The position numbers were made by a program, and so were the translations under genes. A DNA stretch of 64,000 bases from Paenibacillus pini JCM 16418. Lineage in GTDB: Bacteria > Bacillota > Bacilli > Paenibacillales > Paenibacillaceae. This document shows positions 47,310 to 57,055 of this stretch, one piece after another; within the stretch, counting starts at the first letter, position 1, and every line of letters starts with the position of its first letter. Where the stretch lies: NCBI RefSeq assembly GCF_000576305.1, contig NZ_BAVZ01000009.1:124001-188000 (forward strand). Reading direction: 5' to 3'. The notes beneath the pieces were generated by a model, which was given only the letters and a program-made list of their open reading frames with translations, made no database searches and was not told where the DNA came from.

Positions 47310-47834
47310 GTGAAACTGCGTGCAATCCCTATTGTATTAACCGTTGTCGTCTCAGCTTCCGTGCTTTTTGGTGGCTGGTTTGTGTATCGACAGGTAGCCG
47401 AACAAAGTCCACTTCAACAAATCGCAAAAGATTATAAAGGTGTAAACAATGCTCAATTTGATATTAACCGCAATTTGGTAAGTTTGAAACTTGATTTAAA
47501 ACCGGATGCAAATTTACCTGGACTTATAGATCAAATAAACAAAAAAGGGAAGTCCATTATAGGAACGCGACCACTGAAACTTGATTTCGTTGATCATTCT
47601 TCGGATAAGCTGAACCAGTTCTGGGATCAAGCGATGTTCCCTGTTGCAGAAGCTATGGAAAGTAAAACATATACACAAATCCCGACAAAGCTAATGGAAA
47701 TGGCTAAAACCTTGGGCATTGAAACACAAGCTGAGATGGATATCAACAATGTATATATTAGATTAAGTGATGGCAAAGCTAGTAAGTTTCTCGTGTTGCC
47801 TCGTGATCCTGCAAAAATGGGAGTGTGGGAATAA
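47310..47834 (+). CDS. Membrane-anchored protein of unknown function, partner of the FtsH-like gene
   Basis: A 174-residue protein with one N-terminal membrane span (residues about 5-25) and an extracytoplasmic domain of about 145 residues with no recognised motif. GTG 47310 is behind AAAAGGAGGG. Its stop overlaps the FtsH-like start (TAATG). The FtsH-like protein lacks the usual external domain, so this may supply one. That idea is inference. Confidence 0.7.
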   Translation: MKLRAIPIVLTVVVSASVLFGGWFVYRQVAEQSPLQQIAKDYKGVNNAQFDINRNLVSLKLDLKPDANLPGLIDQINKKGKSIIGTRPLKLDFVDHSSDKLNQFWDQAMFPVAEAMESKTYTQIPTKLMEMAKTLGIETQAEMDINNVYIRLSDGKASKFLVLPRDPAKMGVWE

Positions 47835-49335
47835 TGCCCAGATGGCTTAAAGAAGTTTTAATCGGTTTCATTCCTGTATTATTCGTGTTCCTTATTTTTA
47901 TTGGATTTAATGTAGTACCACTACTCATTGCTGCGGTTATGGTGGGAGCATTGCTGCTTCTAACGAATATGCGTGGAGGCCTTGCCGTTGGAGCAGGAGC
48001 AGAGCGTAAACGTAAGAAAAGTGGACCCCAAAAGCTTACCTTTGAACAGATTGGTGGACAAGATAATGCCAAGCAGGAACTGCGTGAGGCGCTAGATTTT
48101 CTTATTCGTTATGAAGAAATTCAGAAGCTAGGCATACGGCCAATGAAAGGGATTTTGCTAACAGGACCTCCGGGAACAGGTAAGACACTAATGGCCAAAG
48201 CTGCAGCTCATTATACAGATTCTGTTTTTGTTGCTTCATCAGGTAGTGAGTTTGTAGAGATGTATGTCGGGGTTGGTGCCAGCCGGGTACGTGAATTATT
48301 CAGAGATGCACGTAATCGTGCAGCTAAAGAAAATAAGAATAGTGCTATTATTTTCATAGATGAAATTGATGTTATTGGTGGTAAACGTGAAGGTGGTCAA
48401 CAGCGGGAATACGATCAAACGCTTAATCAATTGTTGACTGAAATGGATGGGATTTATTCTTCCGAGAGTCCTCGAATATTGCTGATTGCAGCAACAAACC
48501 GTAAGGAAATGTTGGATAGTGCGCTAACGCGTCCAGGGCGCTTTGATCGTCATATTGAAGTGGATCTTCCTGATAAAAAAGGACGTAAGCATATTCTTGA
48601 GCTACATGGTAAGAATAAGCCACTGAGTAGTACTGTGAATTTAGATAAGATTGCTGAGGAATCCTACGGGTTTTCTGGTGCTCAACTCGAAAGTGTAATG
48701 AATGAGGCAGCGATTTATACGATGCGTGAAGATCTGAAAGAAATTGAACAACGCCATTTATCGATGTCGATTGATAAAGTCATGATGGGTGAGCGCACCG
48801 ACCGTGAATCTTCGGAAGAAGAGAAGAAGCGGGTTGCTATTCATGAGCTTGGTCACGCTATTATGGCAGAAGTTGTACGTCCGAACAGTGTAAGTCAAGT
48901 GGCGCTAAGCCACGCGGTAAGGCACTCGGATATGTGAGACATAATCCGCAGCAGGAGCAGTATTTATATACGAAATCTTTCTTAGAAGATCAGATCATGA
49001 TTGCGCTTGGTGGTGCAGCGGCTGAGGAAATTTATTATGGTGGACGCAGTACAGGTTCTAGTAATGACTTTGAACAAGCACTGAACATTGTGAAGACCAT
49101 GATGCGTTCAGGTCTTACTTCATTAGGTATTGTGAACATAGATATGGTTACGACAGAAGAGCTAATGAAAGAGAACAATATAATTCTTGAAGAGTTAATG
49201 CGGCGTACAAGAAGCTTACTAGAAGATCGTCGGACAATTTTCGACAAATCCCTCAATATTCTACTAGAAGAAGAAACATTATCTGGAGATCAATTCAGAT
49301 GTCTATTTTGTGAAAACTCTCTATTACCAGCATAA
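47834..49335 (+). pseudogene. FtsH-like AAA+ zinc metalloprotease, frameshifted
   Basis: A second-copy-type FtsH homologue: two adjacent N-terminal spans (residues about 6-50) with almost no external loop. The AAA+ domain has LTGPPGTGKTLMAKAA, Walker B IIFIDEIDVIGG and the SRH ATNRKEMLDSALTRPGRFDRH. The protease site is HELGHA with the later Asp in SSNDFEQAL. The break near 48910 is AGCCACG; restoring a C (AGCCCACG) gives LSPRGKALGYVRHNPQQEQ, as in FtsH, and a 500-residue product. Residue numbers are shorter than canonical FtsH (about 630). Start ATG 47834 behind GGGAG. Confidence 0.86.
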
Positions 49336-49359
49336 AGTGTGATGCTGGTTATTTTTTTT
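49326..49359 (+). terminator. Terminator after the FtsH-like gene
   Basis: ACCAGCAT / ATGCTGGT stem spanning the stop codon, followed by a T-run of eight. Downstream at 49408-49426 is a further CTGTTTT/AAAACAG stem. Confidence 0.85.
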
Positions 49360-49472
49360 ACTTTTTTACCATGCTAAGTTATTATAGGGCTTGGAGACCA
49401 TAAAAATCTGTTTTTCGACAAAACAGCTTAGAATTGTAAAGTAGATATAGCATGGAAGGGTGGAGCACAAAT

Positions 49473-50345
49473 ATGTACTTCAAAAAGATTGGTGTTATTG
49501 GTGGAGGAACGATGGGACAGGGTATTGCTGAAATGTTAGCTGCAAGGTCCCTAGATGTATTACTAGTTGAAAAAACACCGGAAATATTAGATTATTCTTA
49601 TGGATTAATTGAAGGAAGTTTAGATAAACAACTAGAGAAATGGGCAATTACAAAGGCAGAGAAGAAGCTAATTTTAGGTAAAATTCATAAAGTCACTCAT
49701 TTTGCTGAGCTTAGCAGCTGTGACATGGTTATTGAAACGATTTCGGAAGATCTAGAAGCGAAAAAGAAAGTATTGGCACAGCTTGATCAAGTATGTCCCA
49801 ATAACATTATTCTCGCCAGCAACACATCTACACTTAGTTTAACTGAGCTTGCAAGCTCAACCATGTATCCCGAACGTGTCATTGGAATGCACTTTATACA
49901 TCCCGTTAGTAAAGTAAATCTGGTGGAAATTATTCGTGGTTTAAAAACATCAGAAAGTACGTTTACTGAAACCAAACGTTTTGTAGAAGAAGTCGTCGAG
50001 AAAAAAGGTGTCATGGTCTATGAGTCACCTGGTTTTGTTTCCACGCGGATGATCTGTCTAATGATTAATGAAGCACTTCACATCTTGCAAGAAGGTGTGG
50101 CTTCGGCTGAAGATATCGATGATGCTATGCGAATTGGCTACCAGTTTCAGTATGGACCGCTTGAAATGGCTGACCGTTTCGGTTTAGATTCCGTTCTAGC
50201 GGCGCTTGAAGGTATGTTCCGCGAATATGGAGAACTTAAATACCGTCCTTCAACCGTTTTGAAGAAGATGGTACGTGCAGGACATCTGGGTGTGAAAACA
50301 GCTGAAGGCTTCTTCAAGTATGACAAGGATGGTGACAGAGTATGA
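49473..50345 (+). CDS. hbd: 3-hydroxybutyryl-CoA dehydrogenase
   Basis: A 290-residue NAD-dependent dehydrogenase of the 3-hydroxyacyl-CoA family. GVIGGGTMGQGIAE binds NAD, IETISEDLEAKKKVL and GMHFIHPVSKVNLVEII contain the catalytic His, and KKGVMVYESPGFVSTRM follows. ATG 49473 is behind GGTGGAG; the in-frame start at 49452 is upstream of that site. It overlaps ackA by four bases (ATGA). Confidence 0.9.
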   Translation: MYFKKIGVIGGGTMGQGIAEMLAARSLDVLLVEKTPEILDYSYGLIEGSLDKQLEKWAITKAEKKLILGKIHKVTHFAELSSCDMVIETISEDLEAKKKVLAQLDQVCPNNIILASNTSTLSLTELASSTMYPERVIGMHFIHPVSKVNLVEIIRGLKTSESTFTETKRFVEEVVEKKGVMVYESPGFVSTRMICLMINEALHILQEGVASAEDIDDAMRIGYQFQYGPLEMADRFGLDSVLAALEGMFREYGELKYRPSTVLKKMVRAGHLGVKTAEGFFKYDKDGDRV

Positions 50346-51546
50346 AAATTCTAGTGATTAATGCAGGCAGCTCCTCGCTGAAATATCAACTTTATGACAT
50401 GACAAATGAATCTGTTTTAGCTAAGGGACTTGTGGAGCGAATCGGTATGGATTCTTCTATCGTTACTCATAAACCTACTGGACTTCCAGATGTCGTTGAG
50501 GTTAGCGAAATTCTTGAACATACAACGGCAATTCGTAAAGTATTAGGATTGTTAACACATGCAGAGCATGGCGTTATTGCATCTATCGATGAAATTCAAG
50601 CTGTAGGCCATCGCGTAGTACACGGTGGAGAATATTTTAAAGAATCTGCATTGGTCGACTCCAATGTGAAATCTAAAATCCGTCAATTGTTTGATTTGGC
50701 GCCTCTACATAATCCGGCTTCCATGATGGGGATTAAAGCGACAGAAGCGAACATGCCGGGTGTACCACAGGTTGTGGTATTTGATACTGCCTTCCATCAA
50801 ACCATGCCTGAGAAAGCTTATTTGTATCCAATTCCAAGAGTGATATACAACAAATATAAAGTAAGACGCTATGGAGCGCATGGCACATCTCATGAATATG
50901 TAAGTAAGGTCGCTGCTGAATTTTTGGGTAAATCAACTAAAGATTTGAAAATTATTACTTGTCATATTGGTAATGGTGCTAGTGTTACAGCTATTCATGA
51001 AGGATGTTCCATCGATACATCCATGGGACTCACACCGCTTGAAGGATTGATGATGGGGACACGTAGTGGTGACTTAGATCCAGCGATTGTTCCTTACGTA
51101 ATGAACAAGGAAGATCTTACAGTGAATGAAGTTAACTCTATGCTTAATAAGCATAGTGGGTTACTGGCCATTTCCGGTGTTAGCAGTGATATGAGAGAAA
51201 TTACCGAGGGTATGCAGAACGGCGATGCAACTCAACCTTAGCTTTCGAAATGTATGAATATCGCTTACGCAAATACATCGCTTCGTATGTTGCAACCATG
51301 AACGGAGTCGATGTAATCGTATTTACAGCAGGTGTCGGAGAGAATTCGGTTGTTTTACGTGAAAAAGTATGCGAAAATTTGACTTATCTAGGTGTGGAAT
51401 TGGACAAGTCGTTAAACGAAATTCGTTCTGGCGAATCACGCCGGATATCATCCGCTAATTCTAAGGTCGAAGTGCTAGTCATTCCGACGAATGAAGAATT
51501 AGTCATTGCCCGCGACACGAACCGCATTGTGCAGTCTTTTGCATAG
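50342..51546 (+). pseudogene. ackA: Acetate kinase, frameshifted
   Basis: A sugar-kinase-fold enzyme interconverting acetyl phosphate and acetate with ATP. VINAGSSSLKYQL, VGHRVVHGGE, FDTAFHQTMP, YGAHGTSHEYVS and GARSTGDLDP-like GTRSGDLDPAI lie in the first frame; VIVFTAGVGENS in the second. The first frame stops at 51241, where CAACCTTAG should read CAAACCTTAG, giving ATQTLAFEMYEYR and 401 residues, the usual length. Probably a sequence error. Coupled to hbd, which suggests an acyl-phosphate role, though acetate kinase is the closest match. Confidence 0.9.
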
Positions 51547-51593
51547 GCGAAGCTAGGGTAGACTAGATCAGCAAGTATAAGGGAGAGATAGAC

Positions 51594-52889
51594 ATGAGTA
51601 CCAAAAGTGTGATTCGTGATGTGAACCAGCATGTAGGGGAGACCGTCCGAATCGGCAGTTGGATCAACAACAAGCGTTCAAGTGGTAAAATTCAATTTTT
51701 GCAATTACGTGATGGAACCGGATATATTCAAGGCGTTGTTGTGAAGAGTGAAGTATCGGAACAATTATGGGAAGATGCTAAGAGTCTAACCCAGGAAAGT
51801 TCATTGTATGTTACAGGTATTATCCGTGAAGAACCAAGAAGTGCTTCTGGTTATGAACTTAGTGTAACTGGAATTGAGATTATTCATATTACTGAAAATT
51901 ATCCGATTACACCGAAAGAGCATGGTGTGGATTTCTTGATGGATCATCGCCACTTGTGGCTTCGTTCTTCAAAACAACGTGCGATTCTTGTCATTCGTGG
52001 TGAAATTATACGTGCAGTTCAGCAGTATTTTGATCAGAACGGATTTACACTTGTAGATCCACCTATCCTGACTCCAACATCGGCTGAGGGTACTACAAAC
52101 TTGTTCCACACGAAATATTTTGAAGAAGATGCTTACTTAACCCAAAGTGGACAATTATACATGGAAGCAGCAGCAATGGCACTGGGCAAAGTATATTCCT
52201 TCGGTCCTACATTCCGCGCTGAGAAATCCAAAACACGTCGTCACTTAATTGAATTTTGGATGATCGAGCCTGAAATGGCATTTACAGATCATGAAGAAAG
52301 TTTGCGTGTACAAGAGGAATTCATAAGCTATGTTGTACAGTCGGTTGTTAAGAACTGTAAGACAGAACTTGAAGCAGTAGGACGGGATGTTTCCAAGCTG
52401 GAGCAGATTCAAGCACCATTCCCACGTATCACTTATGATGACGCGATTAAATTCCTTCAAGGTGAAGGATTCGATATTCCTTGGGGTGAGGATTTCGGTG
52501 CTCCACATGAAACGGCGATCGCTGAGAAATATGATAAGCCGGTTTTCATTACCCATTATCCAGTAGGTATCAAAGCTTTCTACATGAAGCCAGATCCTAC
52601 GAATCCAGATGTTGTACTGTGTGCAGATATGATCGCACCAGAAGGCTACGGGGAAATTATTGGGGGCTCGCAGCGTATTGATGATCCTGCACTTCTGGAA
52701 GAACGCTTTAAAGAGCATGATCTTTCGCTTGAAACGTATCAATGGTATATGGATTTACGCAAATACGGAACAGTACCACACTCCGGATTTGGATTGGGTC
52801 TAGAACGCACTGTGGCTTGGATATGCGGCTTGGATCATGTACGTGAAACCATTCCATTCCCACGCACACTGTATCGACTGTACCCATAA
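51594..52889 (+). CDS. asnS: Asparagine-tRNA ligase
   Basis: A 431-residue class II aminoacyl-tRNA synthetase. An N-terminal OB fold ([20 protein letters not shown]) precedes the catalytic core with motif 2 ([27 protein letters not shown]) and motif 3 ([13 protein letters not shown]). Length matches bacterial AsnRS. ATG 51594 is behind GGGAGAG. In B. subtilis asnS also precedes dnaD. No T-box leader is seen in the 47-bp gap upstream. Confidence 0.96.
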   Translation: MSTKSVIRDVNQHVGETVRIGSWINNKRSSGKIQFLQLRDGTGYIQGVVVKSEVSEQLWEDAKSLTQESSLYVTGIIREEPRSASGYELSVTGIEIIHITENYPITPKEHGVDFLMDHRHLWLRSSKQRAILVIRGEIIRAVQQYFDQNGFTLVDPPILTPTSAEGTTNLFHTKYFEEDAYLTQSGQLYMEAAAMALGKVYSFGPTFRAEKSKTRRHLIEFWMIEPEMAFTDHEESLRVQEEFISYVVQSVVKNCKTELEAVGRDVSKLEQIQAPFPRITYDDAIKFLQGEGFDIPWGEDFGAPHETAIAEKYDKPVFITHYPVGIKAFYMKPDPTNPDVVLCADMIAPEGYGEIIGGSQRIDDPALLEERFKEHDLSLETYQWYMDLRKYGTVPHSGFGLGLERTVAWICGLDHVRETIPFPRTLYRLYP

Positions 52890-52911
52890 TAGACAAAGAG
52901 AGGTGAAGCTC

Positions 52912-53613
52912 ATGGATAGTGCAGGCTGGAAGACTTGGGCCGAGGGAGCTTCATCCGGGATGGGAGCGGGCATGGCGGTTATCCCATATGTCCTGCTCCG
53001 TTATTACCGCAAGTTGAAGCTGAGCGATAGCGAAATGCTTTTACTGATTCATTTGATCGCTTTTAAACAGGTAGAGCAGAAAGACCTTCCAACCATGGAA
53101 GAGCTCGCTGAAGTGATGGGATCTACTGCACAGTCGGTTGCACATACATTACAGAAGCTGATGAAAGATGGCTTGATCAGTATTGACGAAGAGTGGGATG
53201 AAGTACGTGGTATCCAGAATGAGCGATATAACGTATCCGGTCTTTATGATAAACTGAGTCGCTGCCTGGTCGTGGAAGAGAAGAATCGCTCATTCACAAA
53301 AGGGAATCGATCAACAAGTGCTCGTCCTCAAGCTGATGAAGAGAATAGTAGTTCGAATATGTTTACGATTTTCGAGAAGGAATTCGGTCGTCCGCTATCT
53401 CCTATGGAATGTGAAACGATATCCAGCTGGATTGATCAAGATCGGTATCCTGGTGAGCTTATCCTTATGGCCTTGAAAGAAGCAGTATTTGCGGGCAAGA
53501 TACATTTCCGCTATATTGACCGAATTCTACTGGAATGGAGCCGTAATCGGGTGAAAAATGTTAGTGATGCTAAGGCCTATACACAAAAATTCCGCAGCAG
53601 CGGAAGAGTATAA
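52912..53613 (+). CDS. dnaD: DNA replication protein DnaD
   Basis: A 233-residue helicase-loading protein. The winged-helix N-terminal part (VLLRYYRKLKLSDSEMLLLIHLIAFKQ) and the C-terminal DnaB/DnaD domain (FEKEFGRPLSPMECETISSWID, then ILMALKEAVFAGKIHFRYIDRILLEW) are both seen. ATG 52912 follows AGAGAGG, 22 bp after asnS. The B. subtilis neighbour nth is not in the window. Confidence 0.92.
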   Translation: MDSAGWKTWAEGASSGMGAGMAVIPYVLLRYYRKLKLSDSEMLLLIHLIAFKQVEQKDLPTMEELAEVMGSTAQSVAHTLQKLMKDGLISIDEEWDEVRGIQNERYNVSGLYDKLSRCLVVEEKNRSFTKGNRSTSARPQADEENSSSNMFTIFEKEFGRPLSPMECETISSWIDQDRYPGELILMALKEAVFAGKIHFRYIDRILLEWSRNRVKNVSDAKAYTQKFRSSGRV

Positions 53614-53624
53614 TCAAAGGCTGC

Positions 53625-53659
53625 AGCGTGTCTTCCTTTGATAGGAAGGCACGCTTTTT
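53625..53659 (+). terminator. Terminator after dnaD
   Basis: AGCGTG-T-CTTCCT / AGGAAG-G-CACGCT stem with one wobble, loop TTGAT, then a T-run. Confidence 0.9.
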
Positions 53660-53698
53660 ATATGAATTGGGTTGGAACCCGGATGAAGGAGGATATGT

Positions 53699-54575
53699 AT
53701 GAAGAACATTCTGATATTGGGGGGACCGCTTTTTTGGTAAGCGACTCGTGGAGCTTCTGTTAGAAGAGGGACATAAAGTCACGATTGCCACACGAGGCAA
53801 CACCCCAGATTCGTTTGGAGAGCAAGTGGATCGTCTACAGATTGACCGCGAGAGCTACGATTCCTTAGCGGAAGTGACAAAGGATGGCAAGACATGGGAT
53901 GTAGTATACGATAATATTTGTTATTCGCCCCAAGCTGCCCTGGATGCCTGCCAAATTTTCAAAGGTAAAGTAAAACGTTATATCCTTACTTCAACCTTAT
54001 CTGTTTACGATGTTGGGTCACATCGAAATGAAGAGAAGGATGTAAATCCATATATTTATCCTTTAACCATGGGTGGACGAGATGATTTTCCTTACGGCGA
54101 GGGCAAAAGACTTGCTGAAGCTGCTATGTTCCAGAAAGCTAATTTTCCAGTCTGTGCTGTACGTTTCCCTATCGTTCTAGGAGAAGATGACTACACGGGG
54201 AGATTGGAATTCCACATCGAACATATCCAAAAAGGTATTCCTATGGGAATGCCAAACATTCATGCAAAAATGTCTCTTATTGATTCAGCGGAAGCGGCAG
54301 CTTTCCTAAGCTGGCTTAAGAATCAACGCGTAGAGGGTCCAATTAATGCATGTTCAGATGGAGATGTGCAGCTTTCAGAACTTATGACTTGGATCGAAAA
54401 AGAAACAGGTAAAAAAGCAGTGATTAAGAAGCAGACGGCTAAAGAGGATCAATCACCATTCGGTATTGAAGATTCTTGGTATATGGATACGAGTAAAGCA
54501 TCTAGACTTGGATTTAAATTTAAGACTGTGCGTTCGTGGTTGCCTGATCTGATCCGTCATTACGCAAACCATTAG
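53699..54575 (+). pseudogene. NAD-dependent epimerase/dehydratase, frameshifted at the start
   Basis: An extended short-chain dehydrogenase-like protein. The first codons read MKNILILGG, then a stop appears. The large frame from 53748 continues ELLLEEGHKVTIATRGN, DNICYSPQAALDAC, TSTLSVYDVG and YGEGKRLAEAAMF. The family start GGTRFFGKRLVELL is recovered by adding two bases near 53725 (GGACCGC to GGAACCCGC), giving 292 residues. Probably sequence error. The substrate is unknown; the YxxxK motif of active SDRs is only partly kept (YGEGK). ATG 53699 is behind GAAGGAGG. Confidence 0.82.
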
Positions 54576-54618
54576 CATTTTGAATTTTTAACATAACATC
54601 AATCAAGAATACATGACT

Positions 54619-54656
54619 AGCAGGCTCATCTTAAGCGGATGGAGTCTGCTTTTTTT
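54619..54656 (+). terminator. Terminator after the epimerase gene
   Basis: AGCAG-G-CTCATC / GATG-G-AG-T-CTGCT imperfect stem followed by seven Ts. Confidence 0.8.
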
Positions 54657-54786
54657 ATGAATAGATCGGGACAATCTATAGATACGAAAATAATTTTAAG
54701 AAAATTTAAGAGAAATTGCAGGGGTCATACGTATTCATGTCGTCTATTGATGCGGGAAGGAGGAGAGGGTTATTGACGAGGACGTT

Positions 54787-55320
54787 TTGATCGATCAAAT
54801 TCGCCAAGGGGAGCAAGCTGCATTCCGTATCATTGTGGAACGTTACGGACAGCATGTGTTCCACACGGCATATTCAGTTCTAAGGAATACAAAGGAAGCT
54901 GAAGATGCTGCCCAAGAAACATTCATACAAGTCTATAAATCCCTCCCCGAATATCGTTCCCAAGGGTTCAAGACATGGTTGACCCGTATTGCATTACATA
55001 AAGCGATAGATGCAAAGCGGAAGCTAAGTAGGCGAAGGGAAGACCAGGCGTTCGATGCTACAGTAATGGAGCAATGGCCGTCTGCGGAAGAAGATGTTGT
55101 TGTGCAGTTGATTCGGCAGGAGAAGCGAGAAACATTAGAGAGAAAACTTGCTCGCCTGCCGGAGCAGCACAGAGAAATTTTAACTTTATTTTATATTCAG
55201 GAGAAGTCCTATGAAGAAATAGCCACAGAGCAAGAAATTGCGGTGAAGACCGTTGAATCTAGACTGTATCGAGCACGGGGTTGGGTTCGGAACCATTGGA
55301 AGGAGGAAGAATGGACATGA
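54787..55320 (+). CDS. ECF-type RNA polymerase sigma factor
   Basis: A 177-residue ECF sigma. Region 2: AEDAAQETFIQVYKSLPEY and GFKTWLTRIALHKAIDAKRK; region 4: LARLPEQHREILTLFYIQEKSYEEIATEQEIAVKTVESRLYRAR. TTG 54787 is the first valid start, but the ribosome site GGAGGAGAGGG (54759-54769) is 17 bases away. A missing base near 54775 would allow a start at TTG 54773, seven codons earlier. The stop overlaps the next gene. It heads a four-gene envelope operon. An ECF-type -10 CGTCTA lies at 54741-54746. Confidence 0.9.
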   Translation: MIDQIRQGEQAAFRIIVERYGQHVFHTAYSVLRNTKEAEDAAQETFIQVYKSLPEYRSQGFKTWLTRIALHKAIDAKRKLSRRREDQAFDATVMEQWPSAEEDVVVQLIRQEKRETLERKLARLPEQHREILTLFYIQEKSYEEIATEQEIAVKTVESRLYRARGWVRNHWKEEEWT

Positions 55321-55787
55321 GTGAAGACAAGCATATGAATAATTCCGAAAATAAAGTTACAATCCAAGAGTGGATATTGTATGTGCAAGGCGAATGTTCA
55401 GTAGTGCAGTCTGAAAGGCTAGAATGGATTCTTGAGCAAGATGAAAATGCTTTAGAACTATACATGCAAGCTTTAGAACAAGTGGAAGATCGGTTACCAC
55501 CACTTACTGAACCTGATCATTTTGTGGACTCTGTTATGGTACATTTGCCGGTTATGGCGAGTGAAATTCTATTTTCTGAGAAAATAGTTGAGGCTAAGCG
55601 GCGTTGGTACGAACATAAACTGTTCCATTACGCGGTGGCTGCTTGTCTTACCCTCATATTCCTTTCTGCTGGATGGTTTGACAAACTATCTCCTGAATCA
55701 TTGGAAAAATCGGATACGAGTAGGGGTTCGTACAGTCAGGAACTGGTCAGAGTAACGACAGACTGGATCGACCGCTTTAAACCATAA
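55311..55787 (+). CDS. Putative anti-sigma factor, single-span membrane protein
   Basis: A 158-residue protein with a cytoplasmic acidic N-terminus and one membrane span near residues 104-120 (FHYAVAACLTLIFLSAGWF). No zinc motif is visible. The place right behind an ECF sigma, with start overlap (ATG 55311 behind AAGGAGG), makes it the probable antagonist. The family was not recognised, so the role is inferred from position. Confidence 0.68.
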   Translation: MDMSEDKHMNNSENKVTIQEWILYVQGECSVVQSERLEWILEQDENALELYMQALEQVEDRLPPLTEPDHFVDSVMVHLPVMASEILFSEKIVEAKRRWYEHKLFHYAVAACLTLIFLSAGWFDKLSPESLEKSDTSRGSYSQELVRVTTDWIDRFKP

Positions 55788-55813
55788 AATTCATTTTGAT
55801 ATAGAAAGGAAGT

Positions 55814-57055
55814 ATGAATTTGCAGCCATATCGCAATAAAATGTTGGCATTTTTTCTCAACTTTATCCCGGGTCTCGGGCATTACTATATGGGGAGAAAA
55901 GCCCGGGGGATCGTGTACCCCATGTTCTTTTTTGGAGGAATCCTGTTAGGATTTATGCTTTATGTAGCTAGTGGTAGAGAGGAAGTTGTTATGCTGACCG
56001 CTGTATGCGCCTTAATCCTGGCAGGGTTCAGTATGATTGATTTAATTATTTATCTCATTAGGGTACCGGCACAGCAGTCACAAAGCATTTCAAATCAAGG
56101 CTGGTCTGGGCATTCGCAGCCTCCTTACGGTCCTTACAGCTATCCAGAGAGCATATCTAATCCCAATGTCCATTCATATGATCAATCAACAGGTGACCCA
56201 GGAACCTATAATGCAGATTACAATGCTAAACAAACGATGAACAATCATTTTAGCAATCCTGAGAGCGAACGATTTTTTACGATTCTACTTTCATTCATTC
56301 CAGGTCTCGGACATTTGCATATGGGACTTATGCAGCGTGGATTGTCTTTCTTGATCGCATTCTTCGGTTTAGGTACCGTTATGTTCTTTCTAACTGGACT
56401 TACGAGTCAATCGATCTTTATGTTATTCCTAGGTATTCTACCTATCATCTGGCTCTATTGCATGTTCGATGCTGTGCAGCTCATTCACCGTAAGCAAGCT
56501 GGAGAAGTTCTAATCGATCGTACGTTATTTGATGAAATGGAAGCGGGTCGTGAGGACGGTAAACGGAGTAAAGTAATGGCTACGTTGCTATCTGCATTCC
56601 CAGGTGCAGGACATATGTACCTCGGCTTACAAAAGAGAGGTCTGCAACTCATGGTCATTTTTCTAGGTAGCGTATATATCCTTGATCTACTTCACTTATC
56701 TTTGTTTCTGTTCTTAATTCCTGTGATTTGGTTCTTCTCGTTCTTTGACGGAATGCAGCAGACGAGCCGATATGGCCGTGAACCTTTGGTGGATCGTCCA
56801 ATCATCGAAGGATTAATCAATCATCAGCGATGGCTTGGAGTAGGGCTGCTTATTCTTGGAATCTATTATGTATCAGTAAATCTAATTGTTCCCGTTCTAG
56901 ATATTCGTTTTCCTGCCTTAAGAATTGATTACCGAGTCGAACGATATTTAAAAACGTTCCTAGTTTCCATTCTATTGATCTTTGGCGGTATAAAATTAAT
57001 GACAGGCTCAAAATCCAGAACGAATGGGAAGGAGAAGCGTCATGGAAACTCATAA
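55814..57055 (+). CDS. Multispanning membrane protein with three TM2-like repeats
   Basis: A 413-residue protein with the same motif three times: FIPGLGHYYMGRKARGI (near residue 15), FIPGLGHLHMGLMQRGL (near 161) and AFPGAGHMYLGLQKRGL (near 260). Each is followed by hydrophobic spans, and a Ser/Tyr/Pro/Asn-rich linker lies between the first two. The pattern resembles the TM2 domain. The function is unknown; the operon suggests an envelope-stress role. ATG 55814 is behind GAAAGGAAG. The 3' end overlaps the next gene by 14 bp. Confidence 0.8.
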   Translation: MNLQPYRNKMLAFFLNFIPGLGHYYMGRKARGIVYPMFFFGGILLGFMLYVASGREEVVMLTAVCALILAGFSMIDLIIYLIRVPAQQSQSISNQGWSGHSQPPYGPYSYPESISNPNVHSYDQSTGDPGTYNADYNAKQTMNNHFSNPESERFFTILLSFIPGLGHLHMGLMQRGLSFLIAFFGLGTVMFFLTGLTSQSIFMLFLGILPIIWLYCMFDAVQLIHRKQAGEVLIDRTLFDEMEAGREDGKRSKVMATLLSAFPGAGHMYLGLQKRGLQLMVIFLGSVYILDLLHLSLFLFLIPVIWFFSFFDGMQQTSRYGREPLVDRPIIEGLINHQRWLGVGLLILGIYYVSVNLIVPVLDIRFPALRIDYRVERYLKTFLVSILLIFGGIKLMTGSKSRTNGKEKRHGNS

